The notes: a model not told the origin generated them from the letters alone. Counted from the stretch's first letter, positions 22,890 through 32,753 are shown. The stretch: 64,000 bases of DNA from Hymenobacter sp. HSC-4F20 (GCF_019599275.1 NZ_JAHZTD010000001.1:372001-436000), one strand, 5' to 3'. Made by a program: numbers and translations.

Positions 22890-23267
22890 CTAACCAATGT
22901 ACTGCTTCACCACGCGTACCAGGGCGTCGAAGTCCAGCGGTTTGGGCAGGTAGTCGGTCACGCCGGCCTCGCGGAACTGCTCCATGGAGTAGTTGTTGGC
23001 GTTGCCGGTAATGGCGATGACCGGAATTTTGGCGATGCGCGGGTCACTGTGCCGACGGATTTCACGGGTGCACTCCATGCCATCCTTTACGGGAATGTTA
23101 ATGTCCATCAGGACGCAGTCAATAGGCTGGCTCTCTACCTGCTTAATAACCTCGCCACCGTTTTTGGCCGAGACAATACGATACTTCTGGAGTTCCAGAA
23201 TTTTCTTCGTCAGGTTTAGGATAACAGAGCTGTCCTCGGCAATCAGGATCGTTTTAGAGTCGGCCAT
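22890..23267 (-). CDS. Single-domain response regulator (CheY-like)
   Basis: 125-residue receiver domain alone: acidic pair AEDSS, phospho-acceptor in VLMDINIPVKDG, switch residue in AITGNA and conserved Lys in YLPKPLDF. With no output domain it likely relays phosphate to another protein. It lies 81 bases downstream of the giant hybrid kinase on the same strand, so the two may form a phosphorelay. ATG 23267 (MADSKTILIA) is preferred to a longer frame. Confidence 0.92.
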   Translation of the reverse strand: MADSKTILIAEDSSVILNLTKKILELQKYRIVSAKNGGEVIKQVESQPIDCVLMDINIPVKDGMECTREIRRHSDPRIAKIPVIAITGNANNYSMEQFREAGVTDYLPKPLDFDALVRVVKQYIG

Positions 23268-23348
23268 GAGGGAAAGATTGGATAGTGCGGTGAGAGGTTG
23301 TAAGTTCGTTTTCAAGAGCTTAGCGCGGAATGCCGAATGGCCGGCCAG

Positions 23349-26300
23349 CTAGAGCGCCTGGGTCAGGGCCGGGTAAGCGGCCTTGAATTGTGCAAAGTAA
23401 TCAAGCAGACGTTGAAATTCCGCCGGTGTGTTCTCCGTACGGCCGTTTTTCAACTCATGTTCTAAGGCTTTGGTACATTCTGCCATTTCCTGAATCCCCA
23501 GCGTAAAGCCCGTGCCTTTGAGCTGGTGCAAATGTGGCAAAATCTGCTCGTATTGCCCGGCGGCCACCAGCTCGCCGGCTTCCTGCAGTACTTGCTCGGC
23601 TTCCTGCTCGAAATCCTGGTAGAGCTGGGCGGCAAACTCGCCCCCGCCCAGCTGGCGTAGCTGTTCCACAATCTCCAGGTCAATGGGCGGGGTAGTGGCG
23701 GCGGCCGCGGCGGTTTCCGGGGCCGCTACGGGACCAGCGGCCGTGGCCCGGCCGCTGGTCCAGCGGCGGAGCACGGCGTACAGGTCCTGGCTTTTTACAG
23801 GCTTCGACACGTAGTCGTCCATGCCCTGCTGCACAAACCGCTCGGCGTCCTCTTTCATGGAGTAAGCCGTCATGGCCACGATGGGCGGGCACTCGGCGCC
23901 CAGGCGCTGCCGGATTTCTTGCATGGCCGTTACGCCGTCCATTTCCGGCATCTGAATGTCCATGAAAATCAGGTCGTACTTGGCCTTGGGTGCCGTGGCC
24001 TGGCTGATGGCTTCAAACCCGTCGGAGGCCACTACAATGTCGCAGCCCAGCTTGTCGAGCAGGCGGGTTGCCACTTTCTGGTTGATGGGGTTGTCATCGA
24101 CGAGCAGCACCTGCGGGGCCGACTCAAAGCGGACTACCTCCTGGGGCCGTTCCCGGGCCGTGAGGCGCTCCTGCACAATTTCCTCCTCGTTGCGGGCTAC
24201 CTGGCAGCGGATGGTAAACCAGAACGTGGAGCCGTCGCCGACGTTGGAATACACCCCAATTTCGCCCCCCAATAGCTCGGCCAGCTGCTTGCTGATGGCC
24301 AGGCCCAGGCCCGTGCCCCCAAAGGCTTTCGTGGGGGTTGTATCGAGCTGGGTGAAATTGGTGAACAGCAGCTTCTCGTTTTCTTCCGAAATACCAATGC
24401 CCGAGTCTTGCACGGCAAACCGCAGGGTGTGCTCATCGCCGTCGGTGACGGTAGAGGACACGATGATGCTTACCGTACCCGCCGCCGTGAACTTGATGGC
24501 ATTGGAGGTAAGGTTGCTCAGGATTTGCAGCAAGCGGGTTTCATCGGTAATGATGAAGCGCGGCGTGTGCGGGGTAATATGGTAGGTGAAGGTGAGGTGC
24601 TTCTGGTTGGCCCGGTTGGCAAACAGGGAGTGTATTTTATCCAGGGTGTAGTGCAAGTCAATGCCTGATTCGCTGAGCTGGAGCTTGCCGGCCTGGATTT
24701 TGGACAAGTCCAGAATATCGTTGAGGATGGCCAGCAGCGCGTCGGAAGACTTGCGCAGCGTATCCACGTATTCTTCCTGCTCCTCGGAGGCTACCGTCTG
24801 GTGGAGTAGGTCAATCATGCCAATGATGCCGTTCATGGGCGTACGCAGTTCGTGGCTCATATTAGCCAGGAACAGGGTTTTGGCTTCCAGGGCCTGCTCG
24901 GCGGCTTCCTTGGCCCGGCGCAAATCATCCTGCATCTGCTTTAGCTCCGTGATGTCGCGGGCAATGCCCTCGGTGCCGCCGGCCGCGGCGTCGGCTACCT
25001 GCCGGGCATTTACCAGCACACTCACGGCGCGGCCATCCTTGTGGCGCATGGCTATTTCGAAGTTGCGCGCCTCGCCGTTCTGGCGCACGCTCTCCAGCAG
25101 GGAGGAGCGCTGCTCCGGGTTGATGTAGAACTCGCCGATGTAGTGGCCCAGCGCTTCTTCAGGCGTATAGCCCAGCATATCCAGCACGGACGGGCTCAGC
25201 AGCGTGAGCTTGCCATCGTCGTCGGTGCGGTAGTACACATCCTGGAACGACTCGAAGATGGCCCGGAACTTCTCTTCCTGGGCCGCCAGCTCCAACTGGG
25301 AGCGTTTCTTGTCGGTGATGTCGTGGGCAATGCCGGAAATTTCCTCGAAGGAGCCGTCGTCGAGGTAAATCGGGTTGAGGTAGATTTCGCGCCAGGTGTC
25401 GTGGCCCCGGGCGTCGCGCAGGCGCACCTCGAAGCGCTGCGGGTGGCCCTGGAAGGCTTTGCGGTAGTTCTCAATAAAGGCGTGGCGGGCTTCCTCCTCC
25501 ATCAGGGCCACATCGGCCTGGAACAGGTTCACGTTCAGGGCCGGGTACACGCCGTTGCGGCGCAGGAAGTAGGCCGCGTAGTTGCGGTTAAAGGACGAGA
25601 GACGGGAGTGCGTGTCCACGGACCACATCAGGTGGGAGCCGCTCTCGAAGATGGCGTTCAGACGAGCGTTCTGCTTCTGAATCTGGACCTCGTTGCGCTT
25701 GCGCTCAATGGCCAGGGCCACCTGGTTGGAAATAAAATGCAGAATTTCAATATCGGCGGCGGCGTAGGCGTCGGCCTTCTGGTAATCCTGCACGGCAATC
25801 ACCCCAATAATCCGCTCGCCAATGCTGAGCGGGGAGCAGAGCATGACTTCCGGCATCAGCCCGTAGGCCGTAATCGTGCCGTTCTGGATAAGCTCCTGCA
25901 AATCCTGGCGCAGCAGGTACTGGGGCCGCCCCGTGCGAATAATGTACTCCGATACGCCCGAGGAGAACGGGCGGGCCATCATGCTCTGGTCGCCCTGGGC
26001 GTTCTGGTCCACGAAGTAGGCAAACTGCAGCTGGGTGCGGGCCTCGTCGCAGAGGGCAATATAGAAGTTGTTGGTTTCGATGATCTTGCTCAGCTCCCGG
26101 TGAATGGCTCCGTAGAGGGAGTGCAAATCCTTGGAGCTGATGGCCAGGTTGGCAATGCTGTAGTAGACCTTTTGCAGGCGCTCGGCCTTGATGCGGTCGG
26201 TGATGTCGTGCAGGATGGCGCGGGTGCTCACCGGCTCGTTGTCCTGCCAGGAGCAGGAAATGGAGCCAATCAGGTGCACCGGCTTGCCCGACTTGGTCAG

Positions 26301-27413
26301 GAACACGGTTTCCAGCTTGTTCACCTTCTCGCCCTTATACAGGTTGCGCAGCTGGTAGAGCAGCTTGGCCTTGTAGTAGGGGTGCACCACGTCGGAGAGG
26401 GTCAGGTGGGGTAGGTCCTCATCCTCGTAGCCCAGCTTTTCCTTCCAGGCCTTGTTCACGAACAGAAACCGGTTGTCGATGCTCAGGTTCTGAATCAGGT
26501 CGTGGGCGTTGTCGAGGAAATCCTGGAGGCGGTTGCGGTTGTCGGTGAGGGCGCGCACGGCCACCTGCTTGTCGGTGATGTCGCGGCCCACGAACAGGAT
26601 GCCCGTGATGGTGCCGTGGGCATCCCGCTCGAACTCGGAGTGCCAGAAAAAGGTGCGTCCCTGCCCGGAAATAGTGAGCAGAGAGCGTTCAAAGAAATCC
26701 TGGAGCTGCTCTTCCTCAATGGCCCGGTGGAAGGCATAGCGCCGCGGGGCCTGCTCGGCGGGCGGGGCAAATAAAGCAAAGTAGTCTTTGCCGTAGAGGG
26801 TAGGGGCAGGGCGGCCGGTTAGCTCGCAGAAGTACTCATTCACGTCCTGAATACGGGCTTCCCGGTCGAGGAGCAGGTAGCACATACCGGCCCGGCTGAG
26901 CACGTCGCGGAATTGCCCGCGCGAGAAGTCGGCCAGCTGAGACACGGCCGTTTCTTTCAGGCCGCCGGGTAGGGCAGCAGTGTCAACATACGCGGCAATG
27001 TCGCGCAGGGTCAGCAGCACCATGGGCACGGTGCCGGTGCCCAGGCGGCTGAGGGTAGCCCAGGCCTCTAGGCGCTGCCCGTCGGGTCGGTGCCCGCTCC
27101 AGCGCATGGAAACCTTCTGGCCCGTTTGGATGCACACCAGCACCTGTTCGTGCAGCTGCTGCTCGGAGGTCAGCTGGTTGGCCGGGGCCGACTCGGCGGC
27201 CAGGGAAAAGGCCATGGGGCCGGCGCCCAGCAGCATGGGCCGGGTGGTGCCCAGGTAGTGCACCGCGCGCTGGTTGCAGTCGAGCAGGGCACCCGTGGAA
27301 TCATACAGCAGGAGGCTGTCGTAGGACTCTTCAAACAAGGCCCGATACACGTCGGCCGACAAGCCGGAGCCCTGGGGGTAGGCGGCCGCCGAAGTACTCT
27401 GGAGTGTGTTCAT
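23349..27413 (-). CDS. Multi-PAS/GAF hybrid sensor histidine kinase with REC and Hpt
   Basis: 1354-residue soluble hybrid kinase. Order: about three PAS domains (residues ~20-400), a GAF domain (~410-560, ending in FISNQVALAIERKRN), two more PAS domains (~570-815), HisKA with SHELRTP (His854), HATPase with FGGTGLGLAISKQLAELLGG, a receiver domain with FMDIQMPEMDG (Asp1152) and a C-terminal Hpt domain (LHQLKGTGF, His1296). All steps of a His-Asp-His relay thus sit in one chain, with the stand-alone receiver encoded next door as likely final acceptor. There is no membrane segment, so the cue is cytoplasmic. Confidence 0.95.
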   Translation of the reverse strand: MNTLQSTSAAAYPQGSGLSADVYRALFEESYDSLLLYDSTGALLDCNQRAVHYLGTTRPMLLGAGPMAFSLAAESAPANQLTSEQQLHEQVLVCIQTGQKVSMRWSGHRPDGQRLEAWATLSRLGTGTVPMVLLTLRDIAAYVDTAALPGGLKETAVSQLADFSRGQFRDVLSRAGMCYLLLDREARIQDVNEYFCELTGRPAPTLYGKDYFALFAPPAEQAPRRYAFHRAIEEEQLQDFFERSLLTISGQGRTFFWHSEFERDAHGTITGILFVGRDITDKQVAVRALTDNRNRLQDFLDNAHDLIQNLSIDNRFLFVNKAWKEKLGYEDEDLPHLTLSDVVHPYYKAKLLYQLRNLYKGEKVNKLETVFLTKSGKPVHLIGSISCSWQDNEPVSTRAILHDITDRIKAERLQKVYYSIANLAISSKDLHSLYGAIHRELSKIIETNNFYIALCDEARTQLQFAYFVDQNAQGDQSMMARPFSSGVSEYIIRTGRPQYLLRQDLQELIQNGTITAYGLMPEVMLCSPLSIGERIIGVIAVQDYQKADAYAAADIEILHFISNQVALAIERKRNEVQIQKQNARLNAIFESGSHLMWSVDTHSRLSSFNRNYAAYFLRRNGVYPALNVNLFQADVALMEEEARHAFIENYRKAFQGHPQRFEVRLRDARGHDTWREIYLNPIYLDDGSFEEISGIAHDITDKKRSQLELAAQEEKFRAIFESFQDVYYRTDDDGKLTLLSPSVLDMLGYTPEEALGHYIGEFYINPEQRSSLLESVRQNGEARNFEIAMRHKDGRAVSVLVNARQVADAAAGGTEGIARDITELKQMQDDLRRAKEAAEQALEAKTLFLANMSHELRTPMNGIIGMIDLLHQTVASEEQEEYVDTLRKSSDALLAILNDILDLSKIQAGKLQLSESGIDLHYTLDKIHSLFANRANQKHLTFTYHITPHTPRFIITDETRLLQILSNLTSNAIKFTAAGTVSIIVSSTVTDGDEHTLRFAVQDSGIGISEENEKLLFTNFTQLDTTPTKAFGGTGLGLAISKQLAELLGGEIGVYSNVGDGSTFWFTIRCQVARNEEEIVQERLTARERPQEVVRFESAPQVLLVDDNPINQKVATRLLDKLGCDIVVASDGFEAISQATAPKAKYDLIFMDIQMPEMDGVTAMQEIRQRLGAECPPIVAMTAYSMKEDAERFVQQGMDDYVSKPVKSQDLYAVLRRWTSGRATAAGPVAAPETAAAAATTPPIDLEIVEQLRQLGGGEFAAQLYQDFEQEAEQVLQEAGELVAAGQYEQILPHLHQLKGTGFTLGIQEMAECTKALEHELKNGRTENTPAEFQRLLDYFAQFKAAYPALTQAL

Positions 27414-27473
27414 GAGGAGGAAAGGATGCGCGGGGGCGAGACGGACGCACTGACGGGCGCCGGATGAAGTTCT

Positions 27474-27481
27474 TAAATTTG
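27474..27481 (+). promoter_or_regulatory. Candidate -7 element for the glycosyltransferase gene
   Basis: TAAATTTG matches TAnnTTTG, 41 bases before the GTG start. No good TTTG is seen 20 nt upstream. Confidence 0.4.
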
Positions 27482-27521
27482 CGACAATTCCTGAAACTAC
27501 CGCCCAGGCCCGGGCGGTAAT

Positions 27522-28670
27522 GTGCCCTTATTCGTGCCGCCTCGCCTGATTTTTACCGTTACGACGGATCTGAACTACGACCAACGGATGCAGCGCATCT
27601 GTGGTTCCCTGGCCAGTGCCGGCTACCGGGTGCTGCTAGTGGGCCGCACCTGGCCGGCCTCGCTGCCGCTTACCGCGCAACCCTACCAGCAGCACCGGCT
27701 GCGCTGCCGTTTCGGGCACGGGAAGCTGTTCTACCTGGAATACACGGTGCGGCTGCTGCTGTATCTGCTGAGGCAGCGGGCGGCCATCTGGTGCGCCATC
27801 GACCTGGATACGGCTTTGCCCGTGTGGCTGCGGGCCCGGCTAAGCGGCCAGCCCTTCGTTTACGATGCCCACGAACTATTTACGGAAGTGCCCGAGGTAG
27901 TGGCCCGGCCCGCCGTACAGCGCCTGTGGCGGGCCGTGGAGCGCTTTATCGTGCCCCGTGCTACCCGGGCCTATACTGTGGGGCCAGCCCTGGCCCACCT
28001 GCTGGAGCAACGCTACGGCCGACCCTTCGACGTGATTCGCAACATCAGCCGCCTAACCGCTGCCCCACTACCGCCGCTACCCCCTTCGGCCCCCGAAACT
28101 GGCTTTATTCTCTACCAGGGTGCGCTGAATGTGGGCCGGGGCCTGGAGCAACTGCTGGAAGCTATGCCACAGGTGCGCGGCCGGCTGGTGGTGTGCGGCG
28201 AAGGCGACCTGTCGGCCGGGTTGCGGCGGCGCGCGCAGGAGCTGGAACTGCTGCAAACCGGCAAAGTAGAATTCCGTGGCTATGTGCTGCCCTCTGATTT
28301 GCAGTTGCTGACGCAGCAGGCCACGGTGGGCGTAATGCTACTCGAAAACCAGGGCCTGAGCTACTACTATTCGCTGGCCAACAAGTTCTTTGACTACCTC
28401 CACGCCGGAGTACCGCAGGTAGCCATTGATTTTCCGGAGTACCGCGCCCTGAATGAGCACTATGAGGTAGCCGACTTAGTGCCCGACCTGCACCCCGCTA
28501 CCCTCACCGCCGCCCTGAACCGCCTGCTGCCCGGCGGCGACGACGCGCACTACCAGCGTCTGGCCGCCAATTGTCGGCGCGCCCGCCTGGAGCTAAGCTG
28601 GCAGCACGAGGAGGCCAAGCTGCTGGCCTTGTATAAAGAGGTGACGCAACAAGCAGAAACCAGGAAATGA
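27522..28670 (+). CDS. Group 1/family 4 glycosyltransferase
   Basis: 382-residue GT-B glycosyltransferase. The N-terminal half has FTVTTDLNYDQRMQRICGSL and the acceptor-side motif YDAHELFTEVPEV. The C-terminal half has GFILYQGALNVGRGLEQLLEA, the sugar-nucleotide region with VVCGEGDLSAGL and the Glu of YYYSLANKFFDYLHAGVPQVA. It probably transfers a sugar to a lipid-linked or polysaccharide acceptor; no polysaccharide cluster surrounds it. The start is GTG 27522: there is no in-frame ATG nearby and the homologous region begins at once. Confidence 0.88.
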   Translation: MPLFVPPRLIFTVTTDLNYDQRMQRICGSLASAGYRVLLVGRTWPASLPLTAQPYQQHRLRCRFGHGKLFYLEYTVRLLLYLLRQRAAIWCAIDLDTALPVWLRARLSGQPFVYDAHELFTEVPEVVARPAVQRLWRAVERFIVPRATRAYTVGPALAHLLEQRYGRPFDVIRNISRLTAAPLPPLPPSAPETGFILYQGALNVGRGLEQLLEAMPQVRGRLVVCGEGDLSAGLRRRAQELELLQTGKVEFRGYVLPSDLQLLTQQATVGVMLLENQGLSYYYSLANKFFDYLHAGVPQVAIDFPEYRALNEHYEVADLVPDLHPATLTAALNRLLPGGDDAHYQRLAANCRRARLELSWQHEEAKLLALYKEVTQQAETRK

Positions 28671-28701
28671 GGTGAATCCGGTGTGTGGCGAAGGATGAAC
28701 G

Positions 28702-28709
28702 TATCTTTG
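28702..28709 (+). promoter_or_regulatory. Candidate -7 element for miaA
   Basis: TATCTTTG matches the TAnnTTTG consensus 33 bases before the miaA ATG; the -33 element is not obvious. Confidence 0.45.
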
Positions 28710-28742
28710 TAGTCCCTCACCTCATGCTTTTTACCCGCCAAC

Positions 28743-29639
28743 ATGCTCACTGAACTTGCCGCCGCTACCGAACCTACTTTGCTGGTTGTAACCGGACCAA
28801 CGGCCGTGGGCAAAACGGATTTGTGTGTGCACCTGGCCCAGCAGCTCGGCACCGAAATAGTATCGGCCGATTCGCGGCAGTTTTTTCGGGAGCTGAACAT
28901 CGGTACGGCTAAGCCTACCCCCGCGGAAATGCAGGGTGTGCCGCACCATTTCATCAATTCGCACAGCATTACCGAAGAGTACAACGCGGGCCGCTTCGAG
29001 CAGGATGCGCTGGCCTTATTAGCGGAGTTGTTTCAGCGCCACCGGGTAGTCGTCCTGACCGGAGGCTCGGGCCTCTACCTGCAAGCCGTTACGGAAGGCC
29101 TCGACGACCTGCCCGCCGCGCCGCCAGAAGTGCGCCAGCAGCTGCGCACGGAGCTGCAAGCGCATGGCCTAGCGCCCTTGGTAGCCGAACTGGCCCGCCT
29201 CGACCCCATAAGCTACGAGCGGATTGACCGCCAGAATCCGCAGCGGGTGCTACGGGCTCTGGAAATCAGCCGGGCTACCGGGCAGCCGTTCAGCTCGTTC
29301 CACGGTGGCAAAGCAGCCGCACGCCCTTTCAACGTGGTGAAAATAGCCCTGACCCGTGAGCGGGAAGAACTCTACCAGCGCATCGACCAGCGCATGGACC
29401 ACATGCTGGCTGCCGGCCTGGAAGAAGAAGCCCGCAGCCTGTTGCCACACCGCCACCACAATGCCCTCCAGACGGTAGGCTACCAGGAGCTATTCGACTA
29501 CTTCGACGGCCTCTACGACTACCCCGAAGCTGTGCGCCTACTCAAGCGCAACTCCCGCCGCTACGCCAAACGCCAACTTACCTGGCTCCGCCGCGACCCG
29601 CAGTACCACTGGTTTCACCCCGCCGAGGTGATGAAGTAA
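28743..29639 (+). CDS. miaA: tRNA dimethylallyltransferase MiaA
   Basis: 298-residue enzyme that adds a dimethylallyl group to A37 of tRNAs reading UNN codons. The P-loop GPTAVGKTDL, SADSRQFFRELNIGTAKP, the PHHFIN motif, GGSGLYLQAV and the C-terminal NALQTVGYQELFDYFDG are present. Length is normal. It stands alone between a glycosyltransferase gene and the convergent pfkA. Confidence 0.97.
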   Translation: MLTELAAATEPTLLVVTGPTAVGKTDLCVHLAQQLGTEIVSADSRQFFRELNIGTAKPTPAEMQGVPHHFINSHSITEEYNAGRFEQDALALLAELFQRHRVVVLTGGSGLYLQAVTEGLDDLPAAPPEVRQQLRTELQAHGLAPLVAELARLDPISYERIDRQNPQRVLRALEISRATGQPFSSFHGGKAAARPFNVVKIALTREREELYQRIDQRMDHMLAAGLEEEARSLLPHRHHNALQTVGYQELFDYFDGLYDYPEAVRLLKRNSRRYAKRQLTWLRRDPQYHWFHPAEVMK

Positions 29640-29699
29640 CATGTGACACGTACGTTATGAGGCGAATGGCAGGTAGCCCCACGGCGCTCTACACGCAAA

Positions 29700-29772
29700 G
29701 GCCCTTCTTGCGGCCGAACGAGGGAAGTGAACGAAAGTGTTCAGCATCCCGCGTGCTACCATAAGAAGGGCC
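29700..29772. terminator. Inverted repeat between convergent miaA and pfkA
   Basis: GGCCCTTCTT (29700-29709) pairs with AAGAAGGGCC (29763-29772) across a 53-nt spacer. Its location between two gene ends suggests termination, although the wide spacer also fits a REP-like element. Confidence 0.5.
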
Positions 29773-29810
29773 CTCAACCTGTGGGTAACCTACCTGCTAT
29801 CTGTCACGGC

Positions 29811-30782
29811 TTACACACTGAGAATTTCTACCATGCGCATAAAGCTCTGGTTGATCATCTTCTTTTTGTGGATAGTATCTACGAAGGGCGTGTACACCAG
29901 CTTGCGGTCCACGATGCCGGCCATCACGTTGCGCATACCGTTCATGAGGCCTTCTACCGCCGCAATACCAATCTGGGAGGCCAGCATACGGTCCGACGCG
30001 GAAGGGGAGCCCCCACGCTGAATGTGACCGATGATAGTTACCCGCGTGTCTAGCTCCGGAATGGCGGCTTTCACCTGCTGGGCCACGGCGTGCACGTTGC
30101 CTTCTTCTTCGCCCTCGGCCACAACCACCAGGAACGAGGTTTTGGAGCGCTGCCAGCTGGTTTTAAGATTGTCAATGACGGCTTCCGTCGACATCTGGGT
30201 TTCGGGCACCATCACAATTTCGGCCCCGCCGCCAATGGCGCACGGAATGGCAATGTAGCCCGAGTCGCGGCCCATTACCTCCACGAAGAAGCACCGGTCG
30301 TGCGAGTCTGCCGTGTCGCGAATTTTGTCGATGGCTTCCAGGGCGGTGTTCACGGCCGTGTCGTAGCCGATGGTATAGTCGGTGCCGTAGAGGTCGTTGT
30401 CAATGGTGCCGGGGGCGCCCACCGTCGGAATACCAAACTCCTGCTCGAAGATCATGGCGCCGGTAAAGGTGCCATTGCCCCCGATGGCTACCAGACCATC
30501 GATGCCGTGGTTTACGAGCTGGTCGAAGGCCTGCTGCCGCCCTTCTTTCGTCAGGAACTTCTGGCTGCGGGCCGATTTGAGAATGGTGCCGCCCTTCTGA
30601 ATGGTGTTGGCGACGGAAGCCGAATCCAGCTTCACGAACTCGCCTTTAATCATGCCGCTGTAGCCGCGCATGATGCCATATACTTCAATACCGTGGTACA
30701 CGGCCGTGCGCACTACGGCCCGAATGCAGGCATTCATACCGGGCGCGTCGCCCCCACTGGTGAAAACTGCAATGCGTTTCAT
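29811..30782 (-). CDS. pfkA: 6-phosphofructokinase
   Basis: 323-residue ATP-dependent phosphofructokinase catalysing the committed step of glycolysis. Ligand motifs are intact: TSGGDAPGMN (ATP), GGNGTFTGA, PGTIDNDLYGTDYTIG (catalytic Asp), MGRDSGYIA, and GHIQRGGSPSASDR (fructose-6-phosphate). The Gly in GGNGT at the ATP site fits ATP-linked enzymes. The start at 30782 (MKRIAVFTSGG) is preferred; another ATG directly precedes it. Confidence 0.97.
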   Translation of the reverse strand: MKRIAVFTSGGDAPGMNACIRAVVRTAVYHGIEVYGIMRGYSGMIKGEFVKLDSASVANTIQKGGTILKSARSQKFLTKEGRQQAFDQLVNHGIDGLVAIGGNGTFTGAMIFEQEFGIPTVGAPGTIDNDLYGTDYTIGYDTAVNTALEAIDKIRDTADSHDRCFFVEVMGRDSGYIAIPCAIGGGAEIVMVPETQMSTEAVIDNLKTSWQRSKTSFLVVVAEGEEEGNVHAVAQQVKAAIPELDTRVTIIGHIQRGGSPSASDRMLASQIGIAAVEGLMNGMRNVMAGIVDRKLVYTPFVDTIHKKKMINQSFMRMVEILSV

Positions 30783-31030
30783 CATATGCTCTCTTCCGTA
30801 CTCAAACAAAAGCCCGACGGGGTCGGGCCGGGCAAAGGTGGTAAATCCCGCGGGAAACTACAGCCTCTGCTTCTGTAAAAGATAAAATACCCTTGGCCGA
30901 CAGCTGTTTTTTCACCGCCATCGTATCGGGGTATTGCGTGTTGTGCTGCGGCTGGCTAACTTCCTGAAGTTGCTGGTGCTGCCAGCCGCCGCTCTCTCTG
31001 CTGTCCTACCCTACCTAATGCCCGCCCCGT

Positions 31031-31459
31031 ATGTTTGGTTTTTTTGAAAACGAGCAGACCAAAAAAGTCAAGAGCCACATCATGAACTTGGTTGCGCTGG
31101 CTAAGGCCGATGGGCACATCGACGAGCGGGAAATGAGTTTTATCGTGGCCGTAGGACGCAAAAATGGGATGCGCCCCGATGAGGTCCGCTCCATTGTAGG
31201 CAACTCCAGCAACGTCCGCCTCATCATTCCCGACAACGACTCCGAACGGTTCGACCAGATTTTCGACCTCGTGGACATGATGCTGGCCGACGGGGTAGTG
31301 GACGACACGGAAATGGACTTCTGCGTAGATATGGCCGAGAAGCTGGGCTTCCGCAAAGACGTAGTGGCCGTGCTGGTGCGCCGAATTTCGCAGGGTGTGA
31401 AGGACGGTTTCCCCCGCGAGCAAATCAAAGAAGATACCCAGACGTTTCTGGGAAATTAA
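31031..31459 (+). CDS. TerB-like protein
   Basis: 142-residue helical protein of the TerB (tellurite-resistance B) superfamily. It has the two acidic repeats ALAKADGHIDEREMSFI and MMLADGVVDDTEMDFC, which in TerB form a metal-binding helical bundle. No other ter genes are nearby, so involvement in tellurite resistance itself is doubtful. A strong terminator follows at 31475-31525. Confidence 0.82.
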   Translation: MFGFFENEQTKKVKSHIMNLVALAKADGHIDEREMSFIVAVGRKNGMRPDEVRSIVGNSSNVRLIIPDNDSERFDQIFDLVDMMLADGVVDDTEMDFCVDMAEKLGFRKDVVAVLVRRISQGVKDGFPREQIKEDTQTFLGN

Positions 31460-31474
31460 TAACGAATACATACT

Positions 31475-31525
31475 GCGGAGCCGTTCTGGTCCCCTTCAGG
31501 GGTTCGGGAACGGCTCCGCTTTTTT
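31475..31525. terminator. Terminator between TerB-like and aminotransferase genes
   Basis: 12-bp stem GCGGAGCCGTTC (31475-31486) with GAACGGCTCCGC (31508-31519), followed by TTTTTT. The 21-nt loop contains a secondary CCCCTTCAGGGG hairpin. Confidence 0.85.
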
Positions 31526-31527
31526 GC

Positions 31528-32721
31528 TTATTGACTAACGGCGTCGATGGCCCGCAGGAGGGCGGCGCAGGCGTCGTCAATCTGGGCGTCGGTGATGGTG
31601 AGGGGCGGGGCAATGCGCAAGGAATTGTCGCAGAACAGAAACCAGTCGGTGAGGATGCGCTCCTGCCAGAGGGCGTGGTCGATGATGGGCTTGAGCACCT
31701 CGAAGGAATCAAACTCCACGGCCAGCAAAAGCCCCCAGCCCCGCACTTCCCGAATGGCCGGGTGCACCAGCTGCCGACGAAAACGAGCAGCCTTTTCGGC
31801 TACCCCAGCCAGCAGATTTTCCTCCTGAATCACGCGCAGCGTAGCCAGGGAAGCCGCGCACGACACCGGATGCCCCCCAAACGTGGTGCAGTGCCCCAGG
31901 ATGGGGTTGGTTTTGAAGCCCGACATAATTTCCTGGGACGAAATAAAGGCCCCAATGGGCATACCGCCCCCCATGCCCTTGGCCGTGAGCAGAATATCGG
32001 GCTCGATGCCGAACTGCTCGAAGGCCCAGAACGTGCCGGTACGCCCAAAGCCGCACTGAATTTCATCGAGGATGAGCAGGGCGCCCACCTCGGTGCAGCG
32101 CCGACGCAGAGCGGGCAGGTAGCCCGGGGCGGGCACCCGCACGCCGGCCTCCCCCTGCACCGTTTCAATGACCACGGCGGCCGTGTGCTCGTCAATCAGC
32201 TGCAGGTCCTCGAAGTTGTTGTGGCGGAAGTGGCGCACGTCGGGCAGCAAGGGCCGGAACGAGTTCTTAAAGCCTTCGGAACCCGTGATGCTAAGGGCCC
32301 CGTGGGTGGAGCCGTGGTAGGCGTTGTAGCTGGAAAGCAGGCCCGTGCGGCCGGTGTGGCGCTTGGCCAGCTTCAGGGCGCCCTCCACGGCCTCGGTGCC
32401 GGAATTGGTGAAGTACACATTGTCGAGGTGGGCGGGTAGGGTCTGGTGCAGGGCCTCCGCGAGCTGGGCCGGTGGGGCCTGCACCAGCTCGCCGTACACC
32501 ATGAGGTGCAGGTATTTATCGAGTTGATCCTGGATGGCCTGCAGTACCCGTGGGTGGCGGTGACCAACGTTGCTGACGCCAATACCGGAAATCAAATCGA
32601 GGTAGGGCTGACCCTGGGTATCGTACATGTACACGCCCTTGGCGCGCTCAATTTCCAGGAGCAGCGGAAAGTCGGAGGTTTGGGCCTGGTGGCGCAGGAA
32701 AAGCTGGCGGGGAGTAAGCAT
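31528..32721 (-). CDS. Class III PLP-dependent aminotransferase
   Basis: 397-residue fold-type I aminotransferase of the acetylornithine/4-aminobutyrate group. It has GIGVSNVGHRHP, the PLP-phosphate loop NSGTEAVEGALKLAKRHTG, YNAYHGST, the cofactor Asp in LILDEIQCGFGRTG and the Schiff-base Lys in LLTAKGMGGGMPIG. Substrate specificity cannot be told: no arginine or lysine pathway genes lie nearby. ATG 32721 (MLTPRQLF) is chosen; the -7 element TACCTTTG lies 25 bases upstream (32746-32753). Confidence 0.92.
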   Translation of the reverse strand: MLTPRQLFLRHQAQTSDFPLLLEIERAKGVYMYDTQGQPYLDLISGIGVSNVGHRHPRVLQAIQDQLDKYLHLMVYGELVQAPPAQLAEALHQTLPAHLDNVYFTNSGTEAVEGALKLAKRHTGRTGLLSSYNAYHGSTHGALSITGSEGFKNSFRPLLPDVRHFRHNNFEDLQLIDEHTAAVVIETVQGEAGVRVPAPGYLPALRRRCTEVGALLILDEIQCGFGRTGTFWAFEQFGIEPDILLTAKGMGGGMPIGAFISSQEIMSGFKTNPILGHCTTFGGHPVSCAASLATLRVIQEENLLAGVAEKAARFRRQLVHPAIREVRGWGLLLAVEFDSFEVLKPIIDHALWQERILTDWFLFCDNSLRIAPPLTITDAQIDDACAALLRAIDAVSQ

Positions 32722-32745
32722 ATGCGGTATAACAACTTCAGCCCG

Positions 32746-32753
32746 CAAAGGTA
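32746..32753 (-). promoter_or_regulatory. Candidate -7 element for the aminotransferase gene
   Basis: On the minus strand this reads TACCTTTG, a perfect TAnnTTTG match, 25 bases before the start codon. Confidence 0.5.

Noticed and set aside
25041-26414. 457-codon plus-strand frame opposite the hybrid kinase
   Set aside because: Antisense shadow with Val/Gln/Gly-rich composition; the PAS/GAF coding on the minus strand accounts for the region.
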